Source: VBWE01 sp943372645 (GTDB taxonomy: Bacteria > Bacteroidota > Bacteroidia > Palsa-965). From it: DNA of 64,000 bases. Shown here piece after piece: positions 26,484 to 36,116 of this stretch. Position 1 is the first letter of the stretch. Each line of letters opens with the position of its first letter. The position numbers were made by a program, and so were the translations under genes. The DNA lies in NCBI GenBank assembly GCA_943372645.1, contig CALRZN010000007.1:1-64000 (forward strand), read 5' to 3'. The notes under the pieces are model-generated. The model saw nothing but the letters and a program-made list of their open reading frames with translations, made no database searches and had not been told where the DNA came from.

Positions 26484-27632
26484 ATGAAAACGTACAAAAA
26501 AAAGGCATTGACAATTACGCTAGGTCTATTTGGTATAACAAGCCTGAGCGCACAGCAGTGGGTGGATATTCCATCTACCACACATATCCGAAATAATAAT
26601 GCCGGAAGCACTGTTATCGGAGCAACTACATTGCCTGCGGGATTATCATACACTCCCAAACTTTATGTATATAGCGGCAACACAACCGGATATGGTGGTG
26701 TATTGTTTGATGTTCCTACTGCCCCGTTTTACCAGGGAGATGGAAAGGCCCGGTTTCATTTTAATCGGGCAAATACAAATTTTGAAAACTTTATTTCATT
26801 TGAAAGCGGCAACACATACAAATGGCTAATGGGTATGGACAATGAAGTTGGTGACAACTTTTACATATTCAGAAACAGCAATAAGATACTCACGATGAAA
26901 CAGGATGGAACTACTATTTTTTCGTCAAACAATACAACAGATAGGCTTACAATTAAAAATGATGGTGTAATTCATTTCAATGGCGCTGGTGGATCTACCA
27001 GTACGAGTACAGGCCCGGCTAACGGATTACCGTATGGCACTTCGTATCTTGGTTTTAACACAACAAGGGATCCCGCCAATGGAAACTGGACAAAATATAC
27101 GGATGGGGCAAATAATGGCAGTAGCGTAATCTGGGGAACGATTGGCGGATGGCTTTGTTTTTCTCCAATGTCTTCAGTTAATGGTTCATCTAACGGAACA
27201 ACTACTGACGCAGCAGTAAGTGCGAATACAACAATGAAGATGCGCTGGAACGACAATCTTACCGGTACCCATAAAGGCCAGGTAATGATCGGAGAAAAGA
27301 GCATTACAAGTGGTGCCCATACTGATTTCAAATTAAGTGTTGATGGAAAAATTCTTGCAACTGAAATTTATGTTACTCAACAGAATTGGGCGGATTATGT
27401 TTTCGAAAAAGATTATAAAATGCTGAGTCTCCCTGAACTGGAAAAATACATCAGTATCAATAAACATCTGCCTAATGTTCCTTCTACTGCTGAAATGAAG
27501 TCTGACGGAAATAATGTTGCTAATACCGATCAGATTCTGCTCGAAAAAATTGAAGAGCTGACCCTTTATTTGATTGAGCAGCAGAAAAAAATTGATGCTC
27601 TTGAGAAAAACTTAAAAACCAACCAGCAATGA
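26484..27632 (+). CDS. Secreted fibre-like protein with a C-terminal chaperone-like tail region
   Basis: 382 residues with signal peptide MKTYKKKALTITLGLFGITS ending at a SAQ-type site. The middle is a Gly/Asn/Thr-rich beta repeat region resembling tail-fibre or trimeric adhesin stalks. The C-terminal part (about 285-375) has the block common in Bacteroidota surface proteins: WADYVFEKDYKMLSLPELE, HLPNVPSTAEM, LLEKIEELTLYLIEQQKKI, ending in a coiled coil, as in S74-type tail regions, though an autocleavage site is not evident. It is AT-richer than most of the window. The stop overlaps the GH16 start by 4 bp. Confidence 0.75.
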   Translation: MKTYKKKALTITLGLFGITSLSAQQWVDIPSTTHIRNNNAGSTVIGATTLPAGLSYTPKLYVYSGNTTGYGGVLFDVPTAPFYQGDGKARFHFNRANTNFENFISFESGNTYKWLMGMDNEVGDNFYIFRNSNKILTMKQDGTTIFSSNNTTDRLTIKNDGVIHFNGAGGSTSTSTGPANGLPYGTSYLGFNTTRDPANGNWTKYTDGANNGSSVIWGTIGGWLCFSPMSSVNGSSNGTTTDAAVSANTTMKMRWNDNLTGTHKGQVMIGEKSITSGAHTDFKLSVDGKILATEIYVTQQNWADYVFEKDYKMLSLPELEKYISINKHLPNVPSTAEMKSDGNNVANTDQILLEKIEELTLYLIEQQKKIDALEKNLKTNQQ

Positions 27633-29272
27633 GGACCGTTTCATTTATTTTCCGATCATCACTTACTATCTGTTTGTTGATGATTCTATTTTCAACGACC
27701 TATGCACAGGTAACAGTACAATGCAATAGCTGCGCCGGAACCGGAACTTATGCAGGTTCAACCGCATACTGTAATACGATTCAAATACCTGGTCAGTTTA
27801 TACCGGTTAACTCCAATGCACCCTGGGAACTAATATATGAAGAGGAGTTTGACGATCCTGACCTTCATTTCGATGTTGAATGGGATTCTCCATATAATAT
27901 GACTCAAGAGCCAACAGCATACAATAATTATGATGATGCTTATTTATACAGTTGCATCAGACGGAATAATCTAGAATTTGGCAGCTCTGTTATTGGGACA
28001 AATACTGAAACCTGGGTTAATCTAAAAACAAAATATGAGCCCGGTTCTGTTTGTGATTGGGTCGAATTTGATGCGAATTTACAACCAATCGTTCATCAAA
28101 CCACAAGAGATTACACATTGCCTCAACTTAACACCAAAGCAATATATGGTCCGGGGAAATTTGAAATTCATTGCAAAGTACCACAGATATCTGGTCAATG
28201 GCCCGCATTTTGGTTATATGAAAATGACGGGGGAGTGCATACTGGACAAGAAATTGATGTGTTCGAAATCAAACAGGATGCAATGCATGCAAATTGCTCA
28301 ATTGATCCAAATTGTACTAACCCAGAATACACAACTGTAAGTCAAGCAGGCAAACGCATGATGATGACTACTCATTCAAATCCGCTTCTTCTCGCTGAAC
28401 CCTGTACTCCTCAAATGTGTTATATCAATAGCGAGCCTTTCAGTAATGGATGGCATACATTCACATTAGTTTGGGATGAAAACTACATGCAATGGTTTAT
28501 GGATGGGAATTTAGTTTTCGAAAGGACTAGGATGTCTTATTATTCTCCAGGTAATTATACTTACAAAGAGTTAACCTTTCCTTCACCCAAAATAGGAATG
28601 GAAATTAAAATTGGAAGTATTGTTTGGACTGATGAGAATATGTTATACATCAATGGTTCAGGGCAAAATATTTGTGGTTCCCCTATCGCACCAAATGATT
28701 TTCTTGTTGACTATGTAAGGGTGTGGAAAAGAGGCTGCAACAATCAGCCCCGAACCTTAAAATATGATTATGACCCAATTACATTTTATGATGCAAATGA
28801 TGCTATTGTGCAGGCAGGAACTATTGATTTTTCCGCAACAAGTCCCGCCTGGGAAGTCAATTCAAACCAGGTATTGAAAGTCGGCGCAATAAACGAAATC
28901 AAGATTGTAAATTTTGAAGCAAAACTGGGTTGTGACTTTACAGCAACGATAAACAATTGTGATGAATTGGTTTACGGCAGAAAGGCTGAAGCGGGTGATG
29001 AATCAAGTGAAATTAAGCAAGAAAAAACAACCCCGCTATTCAGTATCAGCCCAAATCCGAGTAGCACAACTATCAAGTTAAAATCTCAAAGTATTGTCCG
29101 GAAAGCAAATATTGAGATATTTGATATGCTTGGGAAACGAGTTTTTTTTGTCAATCAGGAAATATTAAAAGATACAGAATTAAATATTACGTCATTAAAT
29201 CAGGGAGTTTATCTTTTGCGAATTTCAAACGATGCAGGCTTCCTGGAAACACATCAAATCGTAAAAAACTAG
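27629..29272 (+). CDS. GH16 family glycoside hydrolase with T9SS sorting tail
   Basis: 547 residues, with signal peptide, then a GH16 domain at about 65-375. The catalytic signature EIDVFE (residues 208-213) has nucleophile Glu208, Asp210 and acid/base Glu213. GQWPAFWLYEND and GWHTFTLVWDENYMQWFMDG are typical flanking strands. The enzyme would be secreted and cut beta-1,3/1,4-glucans, galactans or a related polymer; the substrate cannot be fixed from sequence. The last ~75 residues (FSISPNPSSTTIKL to the end) are a T9SS type A tail. Codon use is AT-rich. It is translationally coupled to the fibre gene and followed by a terminator. Confidence 0.88.
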   Translation: MRTVSFIFRSSLTICLLMILFSTTYAQVTVQCNSCAGTGTYAGSTAYCNTIQIPGQFIPVNSNAPWELIYEEEFDDPDLHFDVEWDSPYNMTQEPTAYNNYDDAYLYSCIRRNNLEFGSSVIGTNTETWVNLKTKYEPGSVCDWVEFDANLQPIVHQTTRDYTLPQLNTKAIYGPGKFEIHCKVPQISGQWPAFWLYENDGGVHTGQEIDVFEIKQDAMHANCSIDPNCTNPEYTTVSQAGKRMMMTTHSNPLLLAEPCTPQMCYINSEPFSNGWHTFTLVWDENYMQWFMDGNLVFERTRMSYYSPGNYTYKELTFPSPKIGMEIKIGSIVWTDENMLYINGSGQNICGSPIAPNDFLVDYVRVWKRGCNNQPRTLKYDYDPITFYDANDAIVQAGTIDFSATSPAWEVNSNQVLKVGAINEIKIVNFEAKLGCDFTATINNCDELVYGRKAEAGDESSEIKQEKTTPLFSISPNPSSTTIKLKSQSIVRKANIEIFDMLGKRVFFVNQEILKDTELNITSLNQGVYLLRISNDAGFLETHQIVKN

Positions 29273-29291
29273 TATTAATCTTATGCTAACC

Positions 29292-29326
29292 AGCGGTTGC
29301 CCCAAAAAGGCAGCCGCTATTTTTTT
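29292..29326 (+). terminator. Rho-independent terminator after GH16
   Basis: AGCGGTTGCC (29292-29301) pairs with GGCAGCCGCT (29309-29318) across an A-rich loop, followed by a seven-T run. It overlaps the stop codon of the convergent acyltransferase gene. Confidence 0.85.
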
Positions 29327-30447
29327 ACCCCGGTAAAAGCAAACCTCCCCTTCCACCCTAAAAACCACCCCTCAAAATACCGGTAACTCAGTTTGCTGAT
29401 AACAACCGTAATCCCCAGCGCCAGCAAGGTATCCACCAGCAGCACCTGCCACAGTTCGGTGTTGATACCCAGCTTACGCGTTAGCGTAGTGGCAATGAGA
29501 ATTCCAATGAAATGCGTACAGTACAACCCGTAAGTAATGAGTCCTAGTTTTGAAATGATTTTAAAACTACCGGTTTTAAACAGCGAGTGCTGCGCGTAAC
29601 ATTGCTCGAGGATGAGGAATGCGATGAGTATGGCGATAAACAGGCGTTCGAATATGCGGATGCCGGCGTTTGCGAATAACACTTCGTCGCGGAAAAAGAA
29701 AATGAGTACAAAAAGCAGCCAGGCCGTGGCGATAAGGTACTTCGGTGTGGCGGCGACGCGTGCGCGGAATGCAGGAACCGTTTGAATGAACCACGCCGCA
29801 AATGCGCCCACGGTCATGTCGCCGATGCACGACAGCGTATGGAATTCGTGCATTACCGGTGTATCGGACAGCGCGCGGAAAACAAGACTTCCGGTGATGA
29901 TGATTGAAAACGGAATCCAAAGTTTTTTCACCGGGACAAAAAAGATAACGAGCGGCCACACGAGGTAAAACTGTTCTTCAATGGCCACGCTCCACAGCAC
30001 ACCGAGTACCGATGAATCGGGCGGACCGTTTGCGATAAAATCAAAGTTGTTGGTAAAAGTGAGGTACGATAACAGGTGGGCTGTTTCTGCCGGTGTTTGT
30101 CCGAAAGCCTGTTTGATCAGCGGAAACGCCACAAAACCAAACAGCACCATGAGGTAAAACAAGGGCCAGATACGCAAAATGCGCCGCATCCAGAATTTAC
30201 CCAGGCTGATTTGTCCGTTTGCTTTTTTTTCTTCCAGCAGCAGGTACGTGATGAGAAAACCGCTGAGCACAAAAAAGAAATTTACGCCGAGGTTGCCGTT
30301 GCCGAACACATCGTTTTTTACAAAATGATACGCCGGGTTTGTTTTGATCGTTTCGGAAGCGGTGTAAAAGCTGTGATAGAAAAACACCGAAAGAAACGAC
30401 AGGAACCGCAACCCGTCGAGGTTTTCAAAATACAGCGTCTTTTTCAT
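29317..30447 (-). CDS. Acyltransferase 3 family membrane protein (OafA/YrhL-like)
   Basis: A polytopic inner-membrane protein of 376 residues, about ten hydrophobic helices. The N-terminal ENLDGLRFLSFLSVFFYHSF carries the conserved Arg and His of acyltransferase family 3, which O-acetylates surface sugars or other acceptors. FFFVLSGFLITYLLL is the second conserved block. The start overlaps the upstream gene by 4 bp, so the pair is an operon. A glycan substrate is likely given the abundance of glycan genes, but not shown. Confidence 0.9.
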   Translation of the reverse strand: MKKTLYFENLDGLRFLSFLSVFFYHSFYTASETIKTNPAYHFVKNDVFGNGNLGVNFFFVLSGFLITYLLLEEKKANGQISLGKFWMRRILRIWPLFYLMVLFGFVAFPLIKQAFGQTPAETAHLLSYLTFTNNFDFIANGPPDSSVLGVLWSVAIEEQFYLVWPLVIFFVPVKKLWIPFSIIITGSLVFRALSDTPVMHEFHTLSCIGDMTVGAFAAWFIQTVPAFRARVAATPKYLIATAWLLFVLIFFFRDEVLFANAGIRIFERLFIAILIAFLILEQCYAQHSLFKTGSFKIISKLGLITYGLYCTHFIGILIATTLTRKLGINTELWQVLLVDTLLALGITVVISKLSYRYFEGWFLGWKGRFAFTGVKK

Positions 30448-31844
30448 CGCGGCGTTTTAGGTTGTGGTGCCGGCATTTCCAGCGTGGTTCCTTTTCCGCC
30501 CTGGATGATGAAGTAACCGAGAATGATGAGGAAACTCGTATAAAACGGCTGGAACGGAATTTTAAAACGCACCAGCGCACCGAAGTTTGCCGTAGTTAAG
30601 CCAACCGAAAACGAAAACAGGAGCACAAAAATAAAACAGAACAGCAGCAGCGGGTTCGTGGAAATAATCCGGTACAACCGCAGCGGCCTGATCAGTATAA
30701 GTATCACCAGCGAAAGCAGCAGGATAAAAAAGTTTTCGATGCCCGAGAGGTACATCACAATGTTGTTGCATTCCCACAGGTATGGCCTGAACAGCCCGGC
30801 TTCAATGGCCAGCGGCGCTTTGCTGAGTATGCCCGCAAGCGTAGGTTCAAATGTACCGATGTTGAAGGAATTGGAACCGTAAGCCGCCGTGTTCGATAAA
30901 TCCTGCTGTGTAACCGCTGCGGTCTGCAGCACTTTGTCTACCGAAAACTTGGACATGCTCGATGAAAAAAGCGTGATCACCCCGTAACAGGCCAGGATGC
31001 AGGCAACAAGAATAACCGGTACCGTAATCCGTCGCAGAAAGCGGTTGCGTATACGCAGAATGCGGTAATAAAACACCCAGATGAGCGAACCCGGAAACAA
31101 CGTGAGGAAAATATACGGTTTGATTTCAAGAATAATCAGCGCGGTAACTACAAGAACAAATGCATACGTGAGCCGCCGTTTCGGAACAATAAACAGCCGG
31201 AACACCGCATACATGTACCAGCACGCCGCCGAAAGTGTAATCGTATCTTTCAGCAAACCCGATCCCCAGAAAATAACCGAAGGAAAAAACAAAATGCCCC
31301 AGGCCAGTGGTTTGTAAAGCGAAGGATAATAATGACAGAACAACTGGTACAAACGCCACAAACCAAAAAACGAAATCCACGCCACGAGAATATTTTCAAT
31401 CAGGTAACTCTTCAGCGAGAGCAGCAGCAGCGGCGTGGTAAGCCGAACCACGGCATACGCCTGGTCATCAAAATAAATATAACGCAGCGGGTAACCGGTG
31501 GACTGGTTGAAGAGCACAAAATTCGATTCGTTGTTTTCACCGAACAGGATGCGCACGGCTGCCACCATATCTTTTGAAAACAGGTTGGAAATGGCAAGAC
31601 TGGTTTCGTAATAACTGGTGGTATCGCCGCCGTGGTAATAATACATATAGATGGCGCAGAGTGCAATGCCTCCCCCTATTTTCAGCACCAGCGCCCGAAC
31701 ATAGTATTTGTAAATCGGCTGGTCTTCTATTTTGCGGGCTTTCACCGCGTAGCCAACTACAAGAATCAGTAAAATGTAAAACACAGCCAGCAACCATTCC
31801 CAGGGCTGTATCGAAATATTACCAAAGTATTCGGTTTTAACCAT
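30444..31844 (-). CDS. Polytopic membrane protein, possible glycan polymerase/ligase-like
   Basis: 466 residues from ATG 31844 (MVKTEYFGNISIQPWEW); the frame is open 15 codons further. About ten transmembrane segments are separated by a large periplasmic-type loop with YYHGGDTTSYYE. I do not recognise a named family; the topology is like O-antigen polymerase or EpsG-type proteins. The downstream acyltransferase gene overlaps by 4 bp, which supports a role in surface glycan assembly or modification. That role is inferred from context. Confidence 0.7.
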   Translation of the reverse strand: MVKTEYFGNISIQPWEWLLAVFYILLILVVGYAVKARKIEDQPIYKYYVRALVLKIGGGIALCAIYMYYYHGGDTTSYYETSLAISNLFSKDMVAAVRILFGENNESNFVLFNQSTGYPLRYIYFDDQAYAVVRLTTPLLLLSLKSYLIENILVAWISFFGLWRLYQLFCHYYPSLYKPLAWGILFFPSVIFWGSGLLKDTITLSAACWYMYAVFRLFIVPKRRLTYAFVLVVTALIILEIKPYIFLTLFPGSLIWVFYYRILRIRNRFLRRITVPVILVACILACYGVITLFSSSMSKFSVDKVLQTAAVTQQDLSNTAAYGSNSFNIGTFEPTLAGILSKAPLAIEAGLFRPYLWECNNIVMYLSGIENFFILLLSLVILILIRPLRLYRIISTNPLLLFCFIFVLLFSFSVGLTTANFGALVRFKIPFQPFYTSFLIILGYFIIQGGKGTTLEMPAPQPKTPR

Positions 31845-31856
31845 GGCTACGTTTCC

Positions 31857-31864
31857 CAAAAGTA
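31857..31864 (-). promoter_or_regulatory. -7 box of the membrane protein/acyltransferase operon
   Basis: TACTTTTG on the minus strand, 12 bp from the ATG at 31844, fits TAnnTTTG; this supports the start at 31844 rather than the frame further upstream. No TTG at the usual distance. Confidence 0.45.
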
Positions 31865-31901
31865 AGCATCCGCACCTGAACAGATGCACCGGTACTTAAA
31901 A

Positions 31902-32897
31902 TTAACCGGCTGCCGGCGATTCTGCATCCTCTTCACCATCCTCTTCACCATCCTCGTCCGCTGTTTCCGTTTCGGCATGTTCCAGCAGCGACATTTTTTT
32001 GATACGCGCAGCATAAATTCCGGCATTCAGTTCGAAGCCGATGAGCAGCATCAGGGAATTGTAATAAATCCAAAGCAGGATTACGATCAGCGTACCGATA
32101 GAGCCATACAGCTTGTTGTAGTTGCCGAAATTATTGACGTACCACGCAAATAAAATGGAGGTAACAATAATCAGCGAGGTTGCCAGTATGGCCCCGGGGC
32201 TGATGAAATTACCGTGCATCCGTTTAGCCGGACCGAGGTAATAAAAACAGGAAATAACAATCAGGCACAGCAGCGCCAGCAACAGCCAGCGGCCGATTTC
32301 AAGCATAAAACCAAGTGCACCGCTTTTATCAATCATCGTATTCATCAGCGTGGTGGTCCAGCCGATGAGTGCAATGCCTGCAATTACAAGCACGGCCAGT
32401 ATAAAACCCATCACTACTGCAACGAGCCGCTGTTTCCAGAACGAACGTGTTTCCACCACGTGAATGCTCCGGTTAAACGCACCGAACATGGCATTAAAAC
32501 CGCTCGTTGAAAAATAAATGGTGGCAAGAAAACCCACCGACAACAGTTTGCTGTTGTGCCTGCGGATAATTTCATCCAGCGTGTCTTCGGCAGTGGCAAA
32601 TGCGTTGGCCGGCATCATTTCCTGCAGCAGTTCCATCAACCGGTCCTGGAAATGATCAATCGGGATGTACGGAATAAGCGTAAACAGGAACAGGATGCCC
32701 GGAAAAATCGCAAGAAAAAAACTGAACGACATCGACGAAGCCCGGTTCTGTATCGCGCCTTTCTGCACGCCCCTGAAAAAAAACGCGCCCACTTCATACA
32801 TCGAAAGGCCATGAAAAGCAGGCAACGAATGGTTCCGCAGAAACCCGCTGAGTTTGCGGGCCGGGCGGCTTGCACGAAGACGTTGTATAATTCCCAT
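31902..32897 (-). CDS. YihY/BrkB-type membrane protein
   Basis: 331 residues, six transmembrane helices. The family region SSMSFSFFLAIFPGILFLFTLIP and GFLATIYFSTSGFNAMFGAFN are clear. Members were once called ribonuclease BN but are now regarded as membrane proteins of unknown transport or envelope role. The C-terminal tail is very acidic (Glu/Asp repeats encoded by a short tandem CTTCACCAT-type repeat near 31930-31955). It overlaps the nadC stop by one base and is the last gene of the DUF4783-nadC-yihY operon. Confidence 0.88.
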   Translation of the reverse strand: MGIIQRLRASRPARKLSGFLRNHSLPAFHGLSMYEVGAFFFRGVQKGAIQNRASSMSFSFFLAIFPGILFLFTLIPYIPIDHFQDRLMELLQEMMPANAFATAEDTLDEIIRRHNSKLLSVGFLATIYFSTSGFNAMFGAFNRSIHVVETRSFWKQRLVAVVMGFILAVLVIAGIALIGWTTTLMNTMIDKSGALGFMLEIGRWLLLALLCLIVISCFYYLGPAKRMHGNFISPGAILATSLIIVTSILFAWYVNNFGNYNKLYGSIGTLIVILLWIYYNSLMLLIGFELNAGIYAARIKKMSLLEHAETETADEDGEEDGEEDAESPAAG

Positions 32898-33775
32898 CAG
32901 CTGCGAACGGCTTTTAAACTGAGATCAAGACTGCGGAAATGATGCGTAATGGCACCCACCGAAATAAAATCAACACCCGTTTCGGCAAATGCACGGATCG
33001 TATTTTCATTTATGCCTCCGGATGCTTCCGTTTCAAAACGACCACCGATGCGCGTTACGGCAGTCTTCAGCAACTCCGGTGTAAAATTATCAAGCATAAT
33101 GCGTTGCATGCCGCCCGCATCCAGCGCCTGCTCCAGCTCGTCCAGGTTGCGCACTTCCAGTTCAACGGGCAGCTGCAGTTTGTTTTTTTCAAGGTACGCG
33201 TGTGTGCGCTCCAGCGCGGCTTTTATTCCGCCGGCGTAGTCCACGTGATTGTCTTTGATCATCACCATGTCGTACAATCCAAACCGGTGATTGGTACCAC
33301 CGCCGATACGCACCGCCCACTTTTCGAAGTAACGGAAGCCGGGCGTGGTTTTGCGTGTGTCGAGCACGCGGGTATGCAAACCGTCGAGCAGCTGAACAAG
33401 ATGCTGTGTTGCGGTTGCAATGCCGCTCATGCGTTGCATACAGTTAAGCACCAGCCGCTCCGCAGTAAGTATGGAACGGGCGGGGCCTTTCACTTCAAAG
33501 GCCACATCGCCGGGTTTTACAAATGTACCGTCAGTAAGAAAAACGGTCATTTCCAGTTCCGGATCAACCTGCTCAAAAATGAAACCGGCCAGTTCCACAC
33601 CGGCCAGCACACCCGTATCTTTTACCAGCAGGCGCGCGGTGTTCTGCACATCAGCCGGTATGGTTGCGCGTGACGTATGATCGCCGCTCCCTACATCTTC
33701 ATGCAGCGAAGCGGCGATAAAAGCACTTATAATCGTATGATCGGGGGATAATGCCTCGTATGCTGTTTTATTCAT
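32897..33775 (-). CDS. nadC: Nicotinate-nucleotide diphosphorylase (quinolinate phosphoribosyltransferase)
   Basis: This enzyme converts quinolinate and PRPP to nicotinate mononucleotide, CO2 and PPi in NAD synthesis. From ATG 33775 it has 292 residues, the normal length. Motifs: LHEDVGSGDHTS, ERLVLNCMQRMSGIAT, DTRKTTPGFRYFEKWAVRIGGGTNHRFGLYD and SGGINENTI. The frame is open 10 codons upstream, but ATG 33775 fits the family and gives an 8-bp overlap with the DUF4783 stop. Confidence 0.95.
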   Translation of the reverse strand: MNKTAYEALSPDHTIISAFIAASLHEDVGSGDHTSRATIPADVQNTARLLVKDTGVLAGVELAGFIFEQVDPELEMTVFLTDGTFVKPGDVAFEVKGPARSILTAERLVLNCMQRMSGIATATQHLVQLLDGLHTRVLDTRKTTPGFRYFEKWAVRIGGGTNHRFGLYDMVMIKDNHVDYAGGIKAALERTHAYLEKNKLQLPVELEVRNLDELEQALDAGGMQRIMLDNFTPELLKTAVTRIGGRFETEASGGINENTIRAFAETGVDFISVGAITHHFRSLDLSLKAVRS

Positions 33776-34148
33776 CGCTCGTTTCGATACGGAACTGGTG
33801 CACACTGGCGCTGTTACCGGTCTTCTTCATCAGAAAATGAACCCGGTAGGTCCCGTTGGCAGTGGTCAGCTTTCCGATCGCAAACTGCGAATCATTCCGC
33901 TCGGCACTTTTATGCACTACGGTAAACGCCTTTACCGGATGCTTTGCGAAAAAATCTTTGAGAATGGACTCCGCCTGTGCCTTGCTGTAAATATTCTCCT
34001 GGTCAAGCACCTTCATGTCCACCTTGTCGGCAAAATAAGCCGACACGGAATTGGCGTTCCCGCTGCGGATCGCAACAGCGATATCATCCGACAGGTCGAG
34101 AAACAGGCATTGCGCACTCACCAGTAAAAGCACCACCATCGTTTTCAT
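33768..34148 (-). CDS. DUF4783 protein (NTF2-like, secreted)
   Basis: 126 residues with an N-terminal hydrophobic signal (MKTMVVLLLVSAQCLFL) and a compact alpha+beta domain: DIAVAIRSGNANSVSAYFADKVDM, QAESILKDFFAKHP and YRVHFLMKKTG. This is the DUF4783 pattern with an NTF2-like fold; the location next to nadC is common in Bacteroidota. No function is established. It is the first gene of the operon with nadC (8-bp overlap). Confidence 0.85.
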   Translation of the reverse strand: MKTMVVLLLVSAQCLFLDLSDDIAVAIRSGNANSVSAYFADKVDMKVLDQENIYSKAQAESILKDFFAKHPVKAFTVVHKSAERNDSQFAIGKLTTANGTYRVHFLMKKTGNSASVHQFRIETSDE

Positions 34149-34258
34149 TGCTCAGTTATTTTTCAGTCAATTTTGCAACAATCGAGCCAAAATATCCGGT
34201 AATTTTGAACTTCAGTTCCTTTGTACAAAAGTACACATTTGTCCGTAATGCTAAAACC

Positions 34259-34732
34259 ATGAAAATCAAGTGCTTATTTATTGCAAAAACCGATGATTCG
34301 TGGATACGCGAAGGCACTGCGGTGTACCTGAAACGGCTCAAACATTATGCCCCGCTCGAATGGGTGGAACTGCCCGCACTTAAACAGGCCGGCAAACTTA
34401 CTGAAGCCCTGCAGAAAAAACAGGAAGGCGAATTGCTGCTGAAACAACTTGCACCCGGCGATAAACTGCTGCTGCTCGATGAACGCGGAAAATCATATTC
34501 GTCTGAAGCCTTTGCCGGTTTTATCCAGCAACAGATGAACAGCGGCATCAAACAACTCGTTATTGCCACCGGCGGCCCGTTCGGATTTTCAGAAGAACTG
34601 TATGCCCGCGCAAACGGTCTCATTTCGCTTTCGGAAATGACATTTTCACACCAGATGATCCGCGTAATTATCGCCGAACAACTCTACCGCGCTTTTACGA
34701 TTATAAAAGGAGAACCGTATCACCACCGCTAA
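34259..34732 (+). CDS. rlmH: 23S rRNA (pseudouridine1915-N3)-methyltransferase RlmH
   Basis: A SPOUT methyltransferase modifying helix 69 of 23S rRNA in assembled ribosomes. The start is ATG 34259, giving the usual 157 residues; the longer open frame upstream is not coding. The C-terminal trefoil knot is clear: LVIATGGPFGFSEELY binds SAM and LSEMTFSHQMIRVIIAEQLYRAF..KGEPYHH is the family end. Its stop overlaps the convergent acyltransferase stop by 4 bp. Confidence 0.95.
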   Translation: MKIKCLFIAKTDDSWIREGTAVYLKRLKHYAPLEWVELPALKQAGKLTEALQKKQEGELLLKQLAPGDKLLLLDERGKSYSSEAFAGFIQQQMNSGIKQLVIATGGPFGFSEELYARANGLISLSEMTFSHQMIRVIIAEQLYRAFTIIKGEPYHHR

Positions 34733-36093
34733 CGCGGATTTGCAGCCTGCCAGGACCTGTATTCCACCAACGCCTTATCAAACTCCTCCACCAGCGCCTC
34801 CCGTTTCTTAATCAGATCGGCCACCAAATCGGCACGTTTATAAAACAGTGCGATGTAAAACCAGCGTTTGCCGAGGCGGCGTGCGCGGATGTAATAATAG
34901 TATGCCCACATACCCGCCGGGAGCAGGCTCAGCGTAAGTGCAATTGCTTTCCAGTTCGGAAACAGGTAATGCCAGCATAAAATACCGATTGCAATATACC
35001 AGATCAGGTAAAGCACCATGCCGCCGGCCATGGCCACCGCGCCGCGGAACTCGTATTGTTTTACCTGGCTGCGCACAAACCGGTCGATGAGAAAAAACGG
35101 CAGGATATTTCCGATGAATCCGAAAATAAAAAGCGGCAGCCCGAGCAGCAGGAATAAAAAATCAAGCGCATTGGAACCGAACATCGACTGGCGCGGCTGT
35201 TCCTGGTTCAGCAGTTTGTCGTTCAGGCGCAGGCGTTCGAGCAAACCGAAATACGTATTAATCTGGTTGCGTATCGCTTCCACCCGGTCGGGCTCACGGT
35301 CCTGGAAATAATACAACGCCTCGGCCATGCGCCGGGTGAGCTGCAAATCTTCGTACGCATCTTCTTCGGGCAGACCCTGTTCGCGCACCTGTTTGTCTTT
35401 ATAAAGTGTTTCAATACGCGCCAGCAGTTCATCCGAATCATCATCGCGCAGCGCCACAATCTGGCCCGCCAGCTGATCGCGGATGCGGCCGGTGAGTTGC
35501 TCCACGGCTTTTAATTCGTCGGCCTGGTAGGTGGTGTAATAATCCGAAACCGCAATCGGTTCATCGGCATTGGCAAATACTTCCTGGCGGAACCGGTGCG
35601 GATCGGAATAATTGAGCCCGATGGTGACCACTTTAATGTTCAGTTTGTAACCGTATTTTTTTTCTGCGCCCAGCACAATGCGCGCTGCACCCGATTTAAT
35701 GTCGCGCAGTTTGCGTTCGGTAATGCTGGTGCCTTCCGGAAAAATAATGAGCACGCCGCCTTTCGCCAGGTGATCGTAACACTTCTCAAATGTCTGCTCG
35801 TTTTTGTGCATCTGCGCCGGATCGTCCTGCTTCCGGTAAATCGGAATCATGTTCAGTTTCGGCAGCAGCCATTGCGACAGCTTCGATTTAAACACCGCCG
35901 CTTTCGCGAGAAAATAAATCGGCCGCCTGGTCAGCGCCGCTATCACAATCGGATCCATAAACGCACTCGGATGGTTGGCGCAGATCAGCAGCGGGCCTTT
36001 TGCCGGAATCTTGTCAAAATTGCGCAGGTGTACTTTATTAAAAAACACACGCAGCGTAATGCGGAGCAGGAATTTGAGGGTGTAGTATAACAT
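34729..36093 (-). CDS. PlsC-like lysophospholipid acyltransferase
   Basis: 454 residues from ATG 36093; a TTG at 36114 is a weaker start. N-terminal membrane helix, then the acyltransferase block NHPSAFMDP and IIFPEGTS with a basic surface; the His-Asp spacing is H-x5-D rather than H-x4-D, as seen in Bacteroidota members of this branch. C-terminal half has four more hydrophobic helices. It transfers acyl groups to a lysolipid or glycerol-phosphate acceptor at the inner membrane; the exact acceptor is unknown. Confidence 0.87.
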   Translation of the reverse strand: MLYYTLKFLLRITLRVFFNKVHLRNFDKIPAKGPLLICANHPSAFMDPIVIAALTRRPIYFLAKAAVFKSKLSQWLLPKLNMIPIYRKQDDPAQMHKNEQTFEKCYDHLAKGGVLIIFPEGTSITERKLRDIKSGAARIVLGAEKKYGYKLNIKVVTIGLNYSDPHRFRQEVFANADEPIAVSDYYTTYQADELKAVEQLTGRIRDQLAGQIVALRDDDSDELLARIETLYKDKQVREQGLPEEDAYEDLQLTRRMAEALYYFQDREPDRVEAIRNQINTYFGLLERLRLNDKLLNQEQPRQSMFGSNALDFLFLLLGLPLFIFGFIGNILPFFLIDRFVRSQVKQYEFRGAVAMAGGMVLYLIWYIAIGILCWHYLFPNWKAIALTLSLLPAGMWAYYYYIRARRLGKRWFYIALFYKRADLVADLIKKREALVEEFDKALVEYRSWQAANPR

Positions 36094-36102
36094 CGTGAAT
36101 AG

Positions 36103-36110
36103 CAAACATA
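36103..36110 (-). promoter_or_regulatory. -7 box of the PlsC-like gene
   Basis: TATGTTTG on the minus strand, 9 bp from ATG 36093. It excludes the alternative TTG start at 36114. Confidence 0.45.
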
Positions 36111-36116
36111 GCAATT

